Assembly (NCBI RefSeq): GCF_023698535.1
Contig: NZ_JALJCL010000002.1
Location: forward strand, 124,001 to 188,000
Length of the DNA: 64,000 bases
Direction: 5' to 3'
Origin: Halorientalis regularis
GTDB lineage: Archaea; Halobacteriota; Halobacteria; Halobacteriales; Haloarculaceae
Positions 50,488 to 59,390 of this stretch are shown piece by piece. Position 1 is the stretch's first letter; each line of letters begins with the position of its first letter. The translations under genes were made by a program, and so were the position numbers. Below the pieces are notes generated by a model. The model saw nothing but the letters and a program-made list of their open reading frames with translations, ran no database searches and was not told the origin of the DNA.

Positions 50488-52343
50488 GCCGCTTCGTCAC
50501 CGGCATCTGCGGCACTCGCGCTCGCCTCCTCGGTCTCGGCCACCGCAGTGGTCAGGGAGACGTTGAGCCAGGCCATCGCGGTCAGTCCGCCGGCGATGGT
50601 GACCAGGTTCTTGACCGCGTGGTCGACGATCGCGATGCCGAGCGCGACCAGCGCCGTCAGTGCGGGATTGGCGGTCAGGCCGACGACGATGATGGTGAAC
50701 GCACCCTCGTACAGCCCGATCCCACCCGGCGAGAGCGGGAGGATCTTCGCGAGGTTCCCCACGCTGACCGCGAAGAAGGCCACTGCGGTCAGGTACGGCG
50801 TCACCTCGATCCCGAAGGCCGCGAACACGAGCAGCGCGGTCACCACGTCCAGCGTCCAGATGGCCAGACTCCCGAAGCCGACCCGGAGGAAGGCCCCGCG
50901 GTCGCTGACGACCCGCTCCACGTCGCCGACGAACCGCTCGATCACGCCCGCGACGTACTCGGCGTAGGAGTCGTTGCTGATGGCCCGGACGCCCCGGCGC
51001 ACCAGATTCGTGTCCCGGCGCGCGTTGACGACGATGACCGCAACCGCGATGATGGCGACCAGCCCGACGCCGGCCGCGACCTGCATCGCCGTGCCGGCCG
51101 CCGCCGCGGGGTTCAGCGTCTCCCCGCCGATAGTGACCGTGCCAACGTCCGCCGCGATGGCCGCGGCGACTTCCTCGGTCCCGCCCGTGGCGACGAGCCC
51201 CAGGAGGACGCTCCCGCCCAGCACCGTGATCGCCAGCAGGTCGAACACCCGCTCGACGGCCAGCGACGCGAACCCGGTGGGGTACGGAATGGAGCGTCTG
51301 GCTTTCACCACGTAGGCCCGCACCGCGTCGCCGGCCCGCGCCGGGAACACGAGGTTGCCGGTCTGACTGATGAAGATCGCCCCGGTCAGGAACCAGATGT
51401 CGCCCTCGTAGTCGAGCCGCGACAGGATGTCCCGGTAGCGCAGGCCACGGAGGGGCCACGAGAGCAGGTAGACCACCGCCGAGACCGCGACCAGCGCCGG
51501 GTCGGCTCCGGTGATCGCGTCCAGCACGGCCGCGGGTTCCAGATAGACGAGCATGAGCGCCAGCGCGACGAACACCAGCACCGACCCGGCGGTCATGCTC
51601 ACCCGCCGAGTCAGGCGTGGGCTCACGCTCAGTTGCCACCAGGTCCGGACGATCTGACTGCCCATCCCGAACACGTCCCGGACGAGGTCGACCTTCGAGT
51701 CGCCCTGTGGCGTCCACTCGACGGGAAACTCCGCGACACGGTAGCCGGCCCGCTGAGCCCGAACGAGGATTTCGGTGTCCCAGAACCAGTGGTCGTCCTC
51801 CACGTCGTCCAGCAGGTCCAGCAGGGCCCCGCGGTCGAACGCCTTGAACCCACACTGGTGATCGAGCAGATCCGAGCGGAGAAAGAGGCGCACGAGGCGG
51901 TTGTACCCCTTCGAGGGGATGCCCCGCCTGGCCGGGCGGTCGGCGTCGGCTCCCGGGACCCACCGCGAGCCGGTCGCCACGTCGTACTCGCCGGAGCGAA
52001 CGCGCTCGACCAGTTCTTCGAGGTGGCGCATGTCGGTCGCGAGGTCGGTGTCGAAGTAGACGAGGGTCTGGCCCTCGGCGGCGCGGAACGCCTGTCCGAG
52101 GGCTTTCCCCCGGCCAAGGCGGTCGTCGCTGTGGTAGTGACGGACGCGGTCGTCGTCGCTTGCCAGTCGGTCGGCGATCTCGGGCGTCCGATCCGAACAG
52201 CCGTCCTCGGCGACGATGACCTCGAAGGACTCGGCGGGCAGAAAGGACTCGAGCGTCTCGAGGGTGATCTCGACCGTGTCCGCCAGGGTCGCCGCCTCGT
52301 CGTAGGCGGGGAGGACGACGCTCACCTCCCGAGTCGGACTCAT
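50484..52343 (-). CDS. AglD-like glycosyltransferase fused to membrane domain
   Basis: 619 residues. Residues 1-240 are a GT2 domain of the dolichol-phosphate glucose/mannose synthase kind (VVLPAYDEAATLADT, AEDGCSDRTPEI, metal-binding FDTD with DTD at 98-100, GRGKALGQAF). Residues 280-600 are a UPF0104/flippase-like membrane domain with about eight helices (SRLDYEGDIWFLTGAIFISQ, SPGGIGLYEGAF). The architecture matches Haloferax AglD, which adds the last hexose of the S-layer N-glycan. No other agl genes are near. Start ATG 52343; the 30 upstream codons are shadow. Confidence 0.88.
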   Translation of the reverse strand: MSPTREVSVVLPAYDEAATLADTVEITLETLESFLPAESFEVIVAEDGCSDRTPEIADRLASDDDRVRHYHSDDRLGRGKALGQAFRAAEGQTLVYFDTDLATDMRHLEELVERVRSGEYDVATGSRWVPGADADRPARRGIPSKGYNRLVRLFLRSDLLDHQCGFKAFDRGALLDLLDDVEDDHWFWDTEILVRAQRAGYRVAEFPVEWTPQGDSKVDLVRDVFGMGSQIVRTWWQLSVSPRLTRRVSMTAGSVLVFVALALMLVYLEPAAVLDAITGADPALVAVSAVVYLLSWPLRGLRYRDILSRLDYEGDIWFLTGAIFISQTGNLVFPARAGDAVRAYVVKARRSIPYPTGFASLAVERVFDLLAITVLGGSVLLGLVATGGTEEVAAAIAADVGTVTIGGETLNPAAAAGTAMQVAAGVGLVAIIAVAVIVVNARRDTNLVRRGVRAISNDSYAEYVAGVIERFVGDVERVVSDRGAFLRVGFGSLAIWTLDVVTALLVFAAFGIEVTPYLTAVAFFAVSVGNLAKILPLSPGGIGLYEGAFTIIVVGLTANPALTALVALGIAIVDHAVKNLVTIAGGLTAMAWLNVSLTTAVAETEEASASAADAGDEAA

Positions 52344-52539
52344 TGCCCGTCTTTCCACCAGCGCGCAAAAGTACCTTCTGTTAGCCCGCGGGCCGTCGCG
52401 GCGGACGACGTCCCGGACCACCTGCCCCGCCACCGTCGCCGCCGCGGGCAGGGCCGCCGTCGTAAAAACCTACCCCGTCCGTTCTTTCGGGTCGGGAACC
52501 GCCGTCACTTTTTCACGCCCACGAGTCGCACGGTCGGGT

Positions 52540-52725
52540 ATGAACGAGGCGTTCGTTCAACTCCTGTGTCCCGCGTGTGAGAAAGACTGGGAGGACGGGC
52601 CGACCGACCTCCCGGCGGCGGACGACGGATTCACCTGCCCGGACTGTGGCACCGAGCGCCGGACCGCCGAGTTCATGCGTACCGACCGCGATCTTGAGCT
52701 GCTCAAGGAGATGCAGACCGCCTGA
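52540..52725 (+). CDS. Small zinc-ribbon protein
   Basis: 61 residues with CPACEKDWE and CPDCGTERR, a typical C-x2-C pair zinc ribbon, and the C-terminal FMRTDRDLELLKEMQ. I recall this as haloarchaeal DUF7836. A T-rich ACTTTTTC is about 28-37 bases upstream of the ATG. Function unknown; possibly a nucleic acid or protein-binding ribbon. Confidence 0.82.
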   Translation: MNEAFVQLLCPACEKDWEDGPTDLPAADDGFTCPDCGTERRTAEFMRTDRDLELLKEMQTA

Positions 52726-52796
52726 GCGGCTCCTTTTTGACGCCGAACCGGTCCGTACCGTTAAGTGCGCGATCGCCCACCTGCCCCACGAGTGAC

Positions 52797-53612
52797 ATGT
52801 CCAGCGGACGGCGACGGACCGGCGCCGAGCCGAACACGGCGCTGGGGCGATTCCTGACCGACGCCGGCATCAGCGGTATCAGCGCGTTTCTCGGCATCAT
52901 GGCCGTCTACCTGGTGTTGTTCGCGCTCTTTGTCCTCCAGTTGTTCGAGATCCTCACCGGCGGGACGAGGGCGGCCGGCGCGGCCGCCGGGTCGTCACCC
53001 GTCGGTGCGTTCTACGGGCTCTGGGGGTTGCTCGTCGCGCTGATTATCGGCCTGCTCGTCGGCGTCTTTCTAACCTTTTTCTTCGCCGTCTTCGTGTTCG
53101 TGAGTCTCCACAGTGTCGATATCGAGTTCGTTCTCTCTGCCACGGGATCGGTCGACCCCTTCGTCGGCCTGCTTCCGGTCTCGTCGACCGTCACGGGGAC
53201 CGGTACCCTCCCGATCACGGCCGAGACGCTCGCGATACCGTTCGCCGAACTCGGCCTCGTCCTCCCGCCGCTCGTCCTCTTCTGGTACGGGGCCGTCGTC
53301 GGCGCCGGGACGCGGAGCGTGCCCGACCTGCTGGGGAAACCGGTCGCGCTCGTCCTCGGCTACGGGCTCGCGACCGCGGTCGCGACCCTCGGCGCGACGT
53401 GGCTATTCAACCTCGTCGTCGCGGACCTGTTCGTGGCGATCCTGTCCGTCTTTCCCGTCGTCCAGTCGGCGGAACTGACGGTCGTCCTCCGGGACTTCCC
53501 GCGGACTGCCCTCCGGATGTGCGTGGGCTATCCGCTGGTGTTCGGCGGTGCCGGCGCACTCGTCGGTCTCGTCAGCGACCGACTGCGTGACGACGAGGAC
53601 GAGTTCGCCTGA
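52797..53612 (+). CDS. Multi-pass membrane protein, unknown function
   Basis: 271 residues with five or six membrane helices, for example ISGISAFLGIMAVYLVLFAL, LLVALIIGLLVGVFLTFFFA, LVLPPLVLFWYGAVVGAG and LVLGYGLATAVATLGATWLF. N-terminus basic, C-terminus acidic. ATG 52797 with TTAAGTGC about 29-37 bases upstream supports this start. No family recognised. Convergent with the radical SAM gene. Confidence 0.75.
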   Translation: MSSGRRRTGAEPNTALGRFLTDAGISGISAFLGIMAVYLVLFALFVLQLFEILTGGTRAAGAAAGSSPVGAFYGLWGLLVALIIGLLVGVFLTFFFAVFVFVSLHSVDIEFVLSATGSVDPFVGLLPVSSTVTGTGTLPITAETLAIPFAELGLVLPPLVLFWYGAVVGAGTRSVPDLLGKPVALVLGYGLATAVATLGATWLFNLVVADLFVAILSVFPVVQSAELTVVLRDFPRTALRMCVGYPLVFGGAGALVGLVSDRLRDDEDEFA

Positions 53613-53626
53613 GGGCTTCCGGTCGA

Positions 53627-55348
53627 TCAGTCGGCGCTCTCGCGACTCCCGAGGGCCACGAACCGGTCCAGCTCCGCGTCCGGCGCGACCCCGCCGACCG
53701 ACTCGTGTGGCCGGTCGACGACGATGTTCCCGGCGGTCTGATCGCCGATCCCCGGAATCTCGGTCAACTCGTCCATGGAGGCGGCGTTGAGATCCAGCGG
53801 GTAGGGTACCCCCGAGACCGAGCGGTAGCCGTGGTCGGTGACCGCCACGTCGATGGTCCGGCCGAGTTTCCGCTCGCCCGGAATCCCGACGAGCAGGGGA
53901 TACGTCCCCAGTTGTCGACCGAACGTGTAGCCGTCCTCGTGATACTCCAGGTGCACGTCGGGGAGGACCGTGCCCGGCGGCGCGACCCGCTGGAGCATCG
54001 GGTTGTCGATGGTCTCGCGGACCTCGCTTTTGTACTGTTTGAACTGCTGTTTGTGGTCGTGGGCGATCTCCGCGCCGGTGTCGGCCATGTCGGTCCCCTC
54101 GAAGGCCATCACCTGCCGGATGTTCACCCGCCGGAGCATCAGCCCCTCGTCGTACACCCGCTGGAGGAACTGCTTGTTGTGCTCGAAGGTCTCGGCGCGT
54201 TCGCCCTTCAGTCCGTGGACGAGGTTGATCCCGGGCAGGAGTTTCGGGAGCCGCGGACTGGCGTCACTCCCGAAGTTGGGTGCCGTTTCGGGGTCGCCAC
54301 CCGGCCGGAACCCGGCTTCCTCGTTGACGATCTTCACCGCCCGGAAACACTCCTCGGCAGTGACGTTCAGGTTGTTCTCGTCCTGCACGAGTGGGTCCGC
54401 GGATTCCAGCCCGAACGCGGCCGTGTCGCCGGGTGTGTTGTGTTCGGCGATGATCCGGATGCCCTCCCTGGACTTCTCGGGCCACTTCACCACCGTGATC
54501 GGGTTCATATTGTCCAGATGTAGGGTGTCAAGATCGGGGGCGACCTCGCGGATGCCGCTGTAGAGGGTCCGCAGTGCGTCGGGGTTCGGAGCCTCGCCGT
54601 CGCCGCCGTAGGCGAGGATGTCGGCCTGCCGGCCCAGACGGAAGTCGGACACGCCGTAGTCCGCGAGGGCGGCCACCTCGTCGACGACGCTCTCGGGCGG
54701 CCGGAAGTCCGGATCGCCGTACATCGGTTCCGTGCAGAACGAACACCGATACGGACAGCCCCGCGAGGTCTCCAGTTCCGCGAGGATGTACTCGGGGTGG
54801 TTGGGGTGTTGCTCGACGACGAACGCGCCCTGCTTCGCCCAGCGGGTCTCCTCGGGGACGCCCCGGTAGCGGTCCTCGAACCCTTCGAGTCCGTTGTGGA
54901 CCAGATCGTAGGCCGCCGCCTCCACGTCGGCCATCGCGAGGAAGTCGAAGTCCAGGTCGTCGCGGGCGGTCTCGGAGGCCCCCTCGTTCGCCTCGCCGAC
55001 GCCGAAGCGGACGGGGCCGCCCATCATCGAGATGCCCTCGGCGGTCCAGGCGATCCGGCGCACTTCGTCGGGTTCGGCGGGCGTCCCCCCGACGTAGTTC
55101 CCTGGGACGGTCATCCCGCCGACGTAGATCAGCAGGTCCGCGTCCTCCACGTCGCGCCACCGCGAGCCCTCTTCTCGGAGCGCGTCGATAGTGTGGTAGG
55201 TGATGCGCTCGCGGGGGACGCCGGCGTCGACCAGCGCCCCGGCGGTATAGCGGGGGTACGTCGAGATGTAGGGGGGCACGCCGAAGTGTGCCGGCTCGTC
55301 GACGTAGCCGTCGACGATGGTCACGTCGATCTCGGCCGGGTCTGTCAT
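53627..55348 (-). CDS. Radical SAM protein with N-terminal B12-like and C-terminal HhH domains
   Basis: 573 residues. Radical SAM cluster motif SRGCPYRCSFC (C198, C202, C205). The N-terminal 190 residues (DVTIVDGYVDEPAHFGVPPY, DLLIYVGGMTVPG) look like the cobalamin-binding-type domain of MiaB/elp3-like and archaeal radical SAM families. The C-terminal part ends with helix-hairpin-helix LNAASMDELTEIPGIGDQTA, a non-specific nucleic acid-binding unit, pointing to RNA or DNA as substrate. ATG 55348 has GTTATACG at about -23 to -30. Widespread in archaea, with no proven reaction. Confidence 0.87.
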   Translation of the reverse strand: MTDPAEIDVTIVDGYVDEPAHFGVPPYISTYPRYTAGALVDAGVPRERITYHTIDALREEGSRWRDVEDADLLIYVGGMTVPGNYVGGTPAEPDEVRRIAWTAEGISMMGGPVRFGVGEANEGASETARDDLDFDFLAMADVEAAAYDLVHNGLEGFEDRYRGVPEETRWAKQGAFVVEQHPNHPEYILAELETSRGCPYRCSFCTEPMYGDPDFRPPESVVDEVAALADYGVSDFRLGRQADILAYGGDGEAPNPDALRTLYSGIREVAPDLDTLHLDNMNPITVVKWPEKSREGIRIIAEHNTPGDTAAFGLESADPLVQDENNLNVTAEECFRAVKIVNEEAGFRPGGDPETAPNFGSDASPRLPKLLPGINLVHGLKGERAETFEHNKQFLQRVYDEGLMLRRVNIRQVMAFEGTDMADTGAEIAHDHKQQFKQYKSEVRETIDNPMLQRVAPPGTVLPDVHLEYHEDGYTFGRQLGTYPLLVGIPGERKLGRTIDVAVTDHGYRSVSGVPYPLDLNAASMDELTEIPGIGDQTAGNIVVDRPHESVGGVAPDAELDRFVALGSRESAD

Positions 55349-55455
55349 GCGCGACCCTTGCCCGTCGACGCGTATAACGGTGTCTGACTCGCCGCTCGCG
55401 CTCGCCACCGCCGCCGACCCCCACGCTCTTGAAACCGCCCCACGAACCTCCGGTC

Positions 55456-56280
55456 ATGCCCGCCACGGTCTCCTGGCGGTACGACTACAGCACCGAGCCG
55501 TGGCTCCGCTGGCTCGTCCGGGCCGGAATGGCGGCCGTCTTCGGCGTCTACGCCGGCATGCTAGCACTCGGCGCGCTCGGCCTGGTCCTCGTGTTTTTCG
55601 TCGGGAGTACCGAGGTGCGCCTGCTCGTCGTCGTCCTCGCGCTGATCGGGGGCCCGTTCTCGCTGTTGTACCTCCTGCCGATGCTCACCGACCGGTCCCA
55701 GCGGAACCTCCCATTTATCGGTCGCGAGCCGACGATCCCCGGTCGGGAGCGGGTCCTGGCCGGTATCGTCGGCGGCCCGACGCTCGCGGCTGCACTGGTG
55801 ATCGACCAGCGGCTGGCGGGCGGGCTGTTCGCCGTCGGCTTCCTCGCAGGTGCGGTGGGGGTGGCCTGCTCGACACACGGCGAGATCGACCCCGAATCGG
55901 GGACGGCGAGCAACGACTACCGCGAATGGGACCTCTCGCGGGTCACCGACTACAGCACCCGCCGGATCGGCCCGCTCGTGGTCGTCTCGCTGTCTGCATC
56001 CGGGCCGGGGAGTTTCGGTGCGGTCCCCTCGTGGCTCCTCGTGCCCGCGACCGTCGCCGACGACGCGACGGCCGCGCTCGATGAAATCCTCGACACGACC
56101 GAAGACGATCCGGCGCGGGACCCCAATCCTGCAGTTCGGGCCGTCGCCGGCTCGTTTGCGGTCCTGCTCGTGATCGGTGCGGTTGCACTGACCCGGCTGG
56201 GCGGCCCGGTCGGCTGGTGGGCCGCGGCGGTCACGGGACTGTTCGCCGTGGTCTTCCTCGTCGTCGCCCGCGAGGGTTAG
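55456..56280 (+). CDS. Membrane protein, unknown function
   Basis: 274 residues with five or six helices (MAAVFGVYAGMLALGALGLVLVFF, LLVVVLALIGGPFSLLYLLP, RVLAGIVGGPTLAAALVI, AVLLVIGAVALTRLGG, WWAAAVTGLFAVVFLVV) and a soluble segment between 160 and 220. ATG 55456 begins MPATVSWRYDYSTEPW. Divergent from the radical SAM gene by 107 bases. Stop codon overlaps the convergent DUF429 gene (TTAG). Confidence 0.75.
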   Translation: MPATVSWRYDYSTEPWLRWLVRAGMAAVFGVYAGMLALGALGLVLVFFVGSTEVRLLVVVLALIGGPFSLLYLLPMLTDRSQRNLPFIGREPTIPGRERVLAGIVGGPTLAAALVIDQRLAGGLFAVGFLAGAVGVACSTHGEIDPESGTASNDYREWDLSRVTDYSTRRIGPLVVVSLSASGPGSFGAVPSWLLVPATVADDATAALDEILDTTEDDPARDPNPAVRAVAGSFAVLLVIGAVALTRLGGPVGWWAAAVTGLFAVVFLVVAREG

Positions 56281-57068
56281 ACGTAGATGTGCCCCTCAGT
56301 CGAGTCCCACGGCCGATCCGGCTCGAAGTCGGCCTCGCGGGCCCGATACGTCGCGAGCGCGGCGACTACCGCGTCCAGCGCGTCCCCGCCCGCATCGTCG
56401 ATCAACGCGGCGCGGACGCCCCGGGAGAACGCGAGGGGCGTCTCGACTTCCAGTCCCTCGACGATGGTCCGGCGGCGCTCCCGCGCAGGCTGGCCGCCGT
56501 CCTTGTACTCGGCGGCGGGGAGGTCACACCGGGCCAGCGTCGCCGCCGGGTACACCTCACAGAGGGACGTGTCGCCACCGTCCTGCATCGGGCGAACGGC
56601 CACCGCGTCGGTGCGGGAAAGCGGCGCGAGCACGTCCCGGATGCCGAAGAAGGTCTGTTTCCAGACGTGACTCCCGTAGGGACAGAGCGCGCCGACGGGG
56701 CCGTCGGTCTCCCGGCGGAGGTCGGCCCGCTCGCCGTCCGTCGCCTCTCGGGCACGAGCGCGGCACGTCGCCTGGAATCCGTCGGCGTCGGTCGCGGCCG
56801 TGGCGACCCACTCGACGCTCGCGGCCCAGCTATCGCACTGGTGGACGGTCGCGGGCACGCCGAAGGGGAAGTCCAGACCGACCGTCTCGGCGTCCCGGAG
56901 GAACGCGCTCAACTGGCCCAGACAGGGGGCACGCTCGGCGACGCCGAAGCGGTCGGCCGCCGAGTCACAGGACTCGATCCGGAGTTCGTCGTCTCTCGCC
57001 GTGGCCTCGGCGATCCAGATGTTGTGGCCGGCCTGGGCCGCGCCGCTGAAATCGACGCCGTGGAGCAT
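56277..57068 (-). CDS. DUF429-domain protein, predicted RNase H-fold nuclease
   Basis: 263 residues. Begins MLHGVDFSGAAQAGHNIW, where the VDFSGA aspartate is the expected first catalytic acid of this actin/RNase H-like fold; VGLDFPFGVP gives the second acid and DDAGGDALDAVVAALAT the last one. DUF429 proteins are predicted nucleases without assigned substrates. Start ATG 57068; nine upstream codons excluded. Confidence 0.85.
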   Translation of the reverse strand: MLHGVDFSGAAQAGHNIWIAEATARDDELRIESCDSAADRFGVAERAPCLGQLSAFLRDAETVGLDFPFGVPATVHQCDSWAASVEWVATAATDADGFQATCRARAREATDGERADLRRETDGPVGALCPYGSHVWKQTFFGIRDVLAPLSRTDAVAVRPMQDGGDTSLCEVYPAATLARCDLPAAEYKDGGQPARERRRTIVEGLEVETPLAFSRGVRAALIDDAGGDALDAVVAALATYRAREADFEPDRPWDSTEGHIYV

Positions 57069-57131
57069 ACCCCGGGATGGGTGCGACGGAGGCAAAAAGC
57101 CGGGGCATTGATAGGCGAGGCCACCCTAGCG

Positions 57132-57296
57132 ATGGATATGCCCAAAACGCTCGAAGTCACGTGTACGAGCGGGGACTGTGAGCTCGACATGTTCGAGATG
57201 CACTACACCTACGACATGCCCGACGACGTGGGGATCACGGACTTCTCGTGCCCGTACTGTGGCGAGACGGAGGGGCTGGAGGAAATCGAACTATGA
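57132..57296 (+). CDS. Small zinc-ribbon protein coupled to Hsp20 gene
   Basis: 54 residues: CTSGDCELDMFEMHYTYD and CPYCGETEGLEEIEL give two cysteine pairs for one zinc. Probably haloarchaeal DUF7559 (from memory). The ATG at 57132 and one at 57138 are both possible. Its TGA overlaps the Hsp20 gene ATG (ATGA), so the two are translationally coupled, which hints at a role with the chaperone. Confidence 0.8.
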   Translation: MDMPKTLEVTCTSGDCELDMFEMHYTYDMPDDVGITDFSCPYCGETEGLEEIEL

Positions 57297-57784
57297 TCCG
57301 GGAACTCGGCCGCTCGATCGGTAACACGGTCATGGAGACCGTCGGCCGCGCGGCGAGTCGCGTCCAGGAGCGCCGGCCGCTCCCGGTCGACCTGCTCGAA
57401 TCCGAGGACGCATTCCTGGCGGTGTTCGACGCGCCCGGCGCGACCAGCAGCGACGTACAGGTCCGCTTCGACGACAACGCCGTCGAGGTCCGGATCGACC
57501 GCTTCCGGGACTTCTACGAGGGGTTCGAGATGCTCGTCCCCGGCCGCGGCCTCGCGCTCGACGGCCGCGTCACCCTCCCCACCGAGGCCGCCGTCGACCC
57601 GACTGGGGCCGACGCCACCCTCCGGCGCAACGGGACGCTCGAAGTCCGCATCCCCAAGCACGAGGACGCCAGCGAGATGCACGCCGAGGAGGAGTCGACC
57701 GCGGTCGAAGACGTCGAAACCGCTGAGGAGTCGGCCGACGACACCGACGCGGCCACGGACGAACCGGACGCGAGCGACGCGTAG
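57293..57784 (+). CDS. Hsp20/alpha-crystallin family small heat shock protein
   Basis: 163 residues. The alpha-crystallin domain runs from about residue 30 to 125 (LPVDLLESEDAFLAVFDAPGA, VEVRIDRFRDFY, VTLPTEAAVDPTGADATLRRNGTLEVRIPK); the ungapped GTLEVRIPK is the typical last strand. The C-terminal 38 residues are acidic and lack the usual I-x-I motif, so oligomerisation may differ from standard sHsps. ATGA-coupled to the zinc-ribbon gene. Confidence 0.9.
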   Translation: MIRELGRSIGNTVMETVGRAASRVQERRPLPVDLLESEDAFLAVFDAPGATSSDVQVRFDDNAVEVRIDRFRDFYEGFEMLVPGRGLALDGRVTLPTEAAVDPTGADATLRRNGTLEVRIPKHEDASEMHAEEESTAVEDVETAEESADDTDAATDEPDASDA

Positions 57785-58912
57785 TCACTCGACGGTCATC
57801 CCCTCGACGACCGGGAACTGCTCGTCCCCGTCGAACCGCGTCGGATCGAACTCGCCGATCCCATCGTCGCCCAGCATCACCCCGGCAACTGTCCTCCCCA
57901 GCGCCGGCGCACGCATGAAGCCGTGGCCGTGCCACCCCGCCGCGACGAAGAAGCCCGAGTCGATCTCGCCGACCAGCGGGTCCCGATCCGGCGTGGCGGT
58001 ACAGAGCCCGGCCCAGGAGCGCTCGACCGCGGATGGTCGCGTCTCCCCGGGGGCCAGCGCCGCGTCGACGCGCTCGATAGCGCTGGCGAGGAAGGGCTCG
58101 TCGGCCGTCCGGTCCCAGTCTTCGGGGTCGAAGTCGCGTTTCTCCACGCCGTCGCCGACGAGCAGGCTACCCTCGCGCGCTCTCCAGTAGAACCCCGCGG
58201 TCGCGTCGTACAGCGTCGGGACGCGCTCGCTCGCCGGAATCGGCTCGGTGACCAGCGCCTGCACCCGGTAGGCCTTGATCGGCACGGCGACGCCGGCGTC
58301 GGCCAGCAGCGAGCGCGTGTGTGCACCGGCCGCGACCAGCACCGCGTCGAATTCGACGGTGCCGTCGGGCGTCACGACCGCGGGACCGTCGGTCAAGCCG
58401 ACCTCGGTCTCGGTCCGGATCGCCGCGCCGGCCTCGCGGGCCCGCTCGGCCATCACGGCAGCGTACTCGGCCGGGTCGGCACAGCCCGCGTCCCGTGCGA
58501 CCGCGGCGACGGCCACATCGTCGGTCCGCAGTGCGGGAAACTCGGCGGCCAGCGCCCCCGGATCGAGCAGTTCGACGGCACGACCCCGCTCGCGCATCCG
58601 GGGCACCTGCTCCCTGATGGCCTCGGCTCGCGTCTCGTCGCCCTCGCGGGCGAGCCAGACGTAGGGCCGTTCGGCGACGGAAAACCGTGTCTCGGCCGCG
58701 AGTTCGCGAAAGCGGGCCATCGCCCGCGCGGCGACCGCGGCGTCGGTCCGGCCGGCGAAGGCGTCGTAGCAGATGCCCGCCGCACGGCCCGTGCTCTCGG
58801 CCGCGATGGCCCCGCGCTCGAACAGCGTCACGTCAACGCCGCGGTCGGCGAGGGCGCGGGCCGCGGTCACGCCCACCGCGCCGCCGCCGACAACGGCGAC
58901 TGAGTCGGTCAT
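57785..58912 (-). CDS. FAD-dependent amino acid oxidoreductase (DAO family)
   Basis: 375 residues. N-terminal FAD-binding VVGGGAVGVTAARALADRGV (residues 5-24), then GRAAGICYDAF, AALAEFPALR-like substrate domain, and C-terminal VAAGWHGHGFMRAPALGR, in which GWHGHGF is typical for sarcosine/glycine oxidase and D-amino-acid dehydrogenase relatives. Substrate not determinable. The stop directly abuts the convergent Hsp20 gene. Confidence 0.88.
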   Translation of the reverse strand: MTDSVAVVGGGAVGVTAARALADRGVDVTLFERGAIAAESTGRAAGICYDAFAGRTDAAVAARAMARFRELAAETRFSVAERPYVWLAREGDETRAEAIREQVPRMRERGRAVELLDPGALAAEFPALRTDDVAVAAVARDAGCADPAEYAAVMAERAREAGAAIRTETEVGLTDGPAVVTPDGTVEFDAVLVAAGAHTRSLLADAGVAVPIKAYRVQALVTEPIPASERVPTLYDATAGFYWRAREGSLLVGDGVEKRDFDPEDWDRTADEPFLASAIERVDAALAPGETRPSAVERSWAGLCTATPDRDPLVGEIDSGFFVAAGWHGHGFMRAPALGRTVAGVMLGDDGIGEFDPTRFDGDEQFPVVEGMTVE

Positions 58913-58937
58913 TGGTGACGCTGGGGCGCGACCGCAC

Positions 58938-59390
58938 TTAGCCTCGGCGTCGGCGGACGGCGTCGACCAGCCCGACCAGCGTCAGGCTCCCGAACACGGC
59001 GAGGCTCGCGTAGAAGACGGTGATCCCGTCGGGATCGACACCTGCTCGCCGCAGGACACCGCCGGCCAGCACGGCGAGGTCGTCCAGCACGACGAGGGGG
59101 AAAAACAGCGACAGGACGAGGACGCCCGCGACGCCGAAGGAGATCCGGCGGGCGGTCGCCTCGTCGACGCTCCCCCGGCGCTGGTGGTACGCCGAGTAGA
59201 CGATGACCGCGAACCCGAGACAGAACACCGCGACGGCAGCGATCCGGAAGGAGACGAAGATGAACAGTTCGGCCGCCCACGCGGCTGTCGCGGCCAACCC
59301 CGGCGACGTTTCGAGGACGCCGGCCAGCAGCGTCAGGAGAAGACCGGCGACGCCGACGACGCCGGCGACGCGGGCCCGCCCGACGCTCAT
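58938..59390 (-). CDS. Four-helix membrane protein
   Basis: 150 residues with helices at VAGVVGVAGLLLTLLAGVLE, LFIFVSFRIAAVAVFCLGFAVI, ISFGVAGVLVLSLFFPLVVL and VFYASLAVFGSLTLVGLVDA. Start overlaps the stop of the upstream gene on the same strand (ATGA), so it is co-translated with it. Unknown function. Confidence 0.72.
   Translation of the reverse strand: MSVGRARVAGVVGVAGLLLTLLAGVLETSPGLAATAAWAAELFIFVSFRIAAVAVFCLGFAVIVYSAYHQRRGSVDEATARRISFGVAGVLVLSLFFPLVVLDDLAVLAGGVLRRAGVDPDGITVFYASLAVFGSLTLVGLVDAVRRRRG

Noticed and set aside
49911-52580. 889-codon plus-strand open frame
   Set aside because: Antisense to the AglD-like gene and frame-shifted relative to the DUF84 gene; low complexity and no domains.
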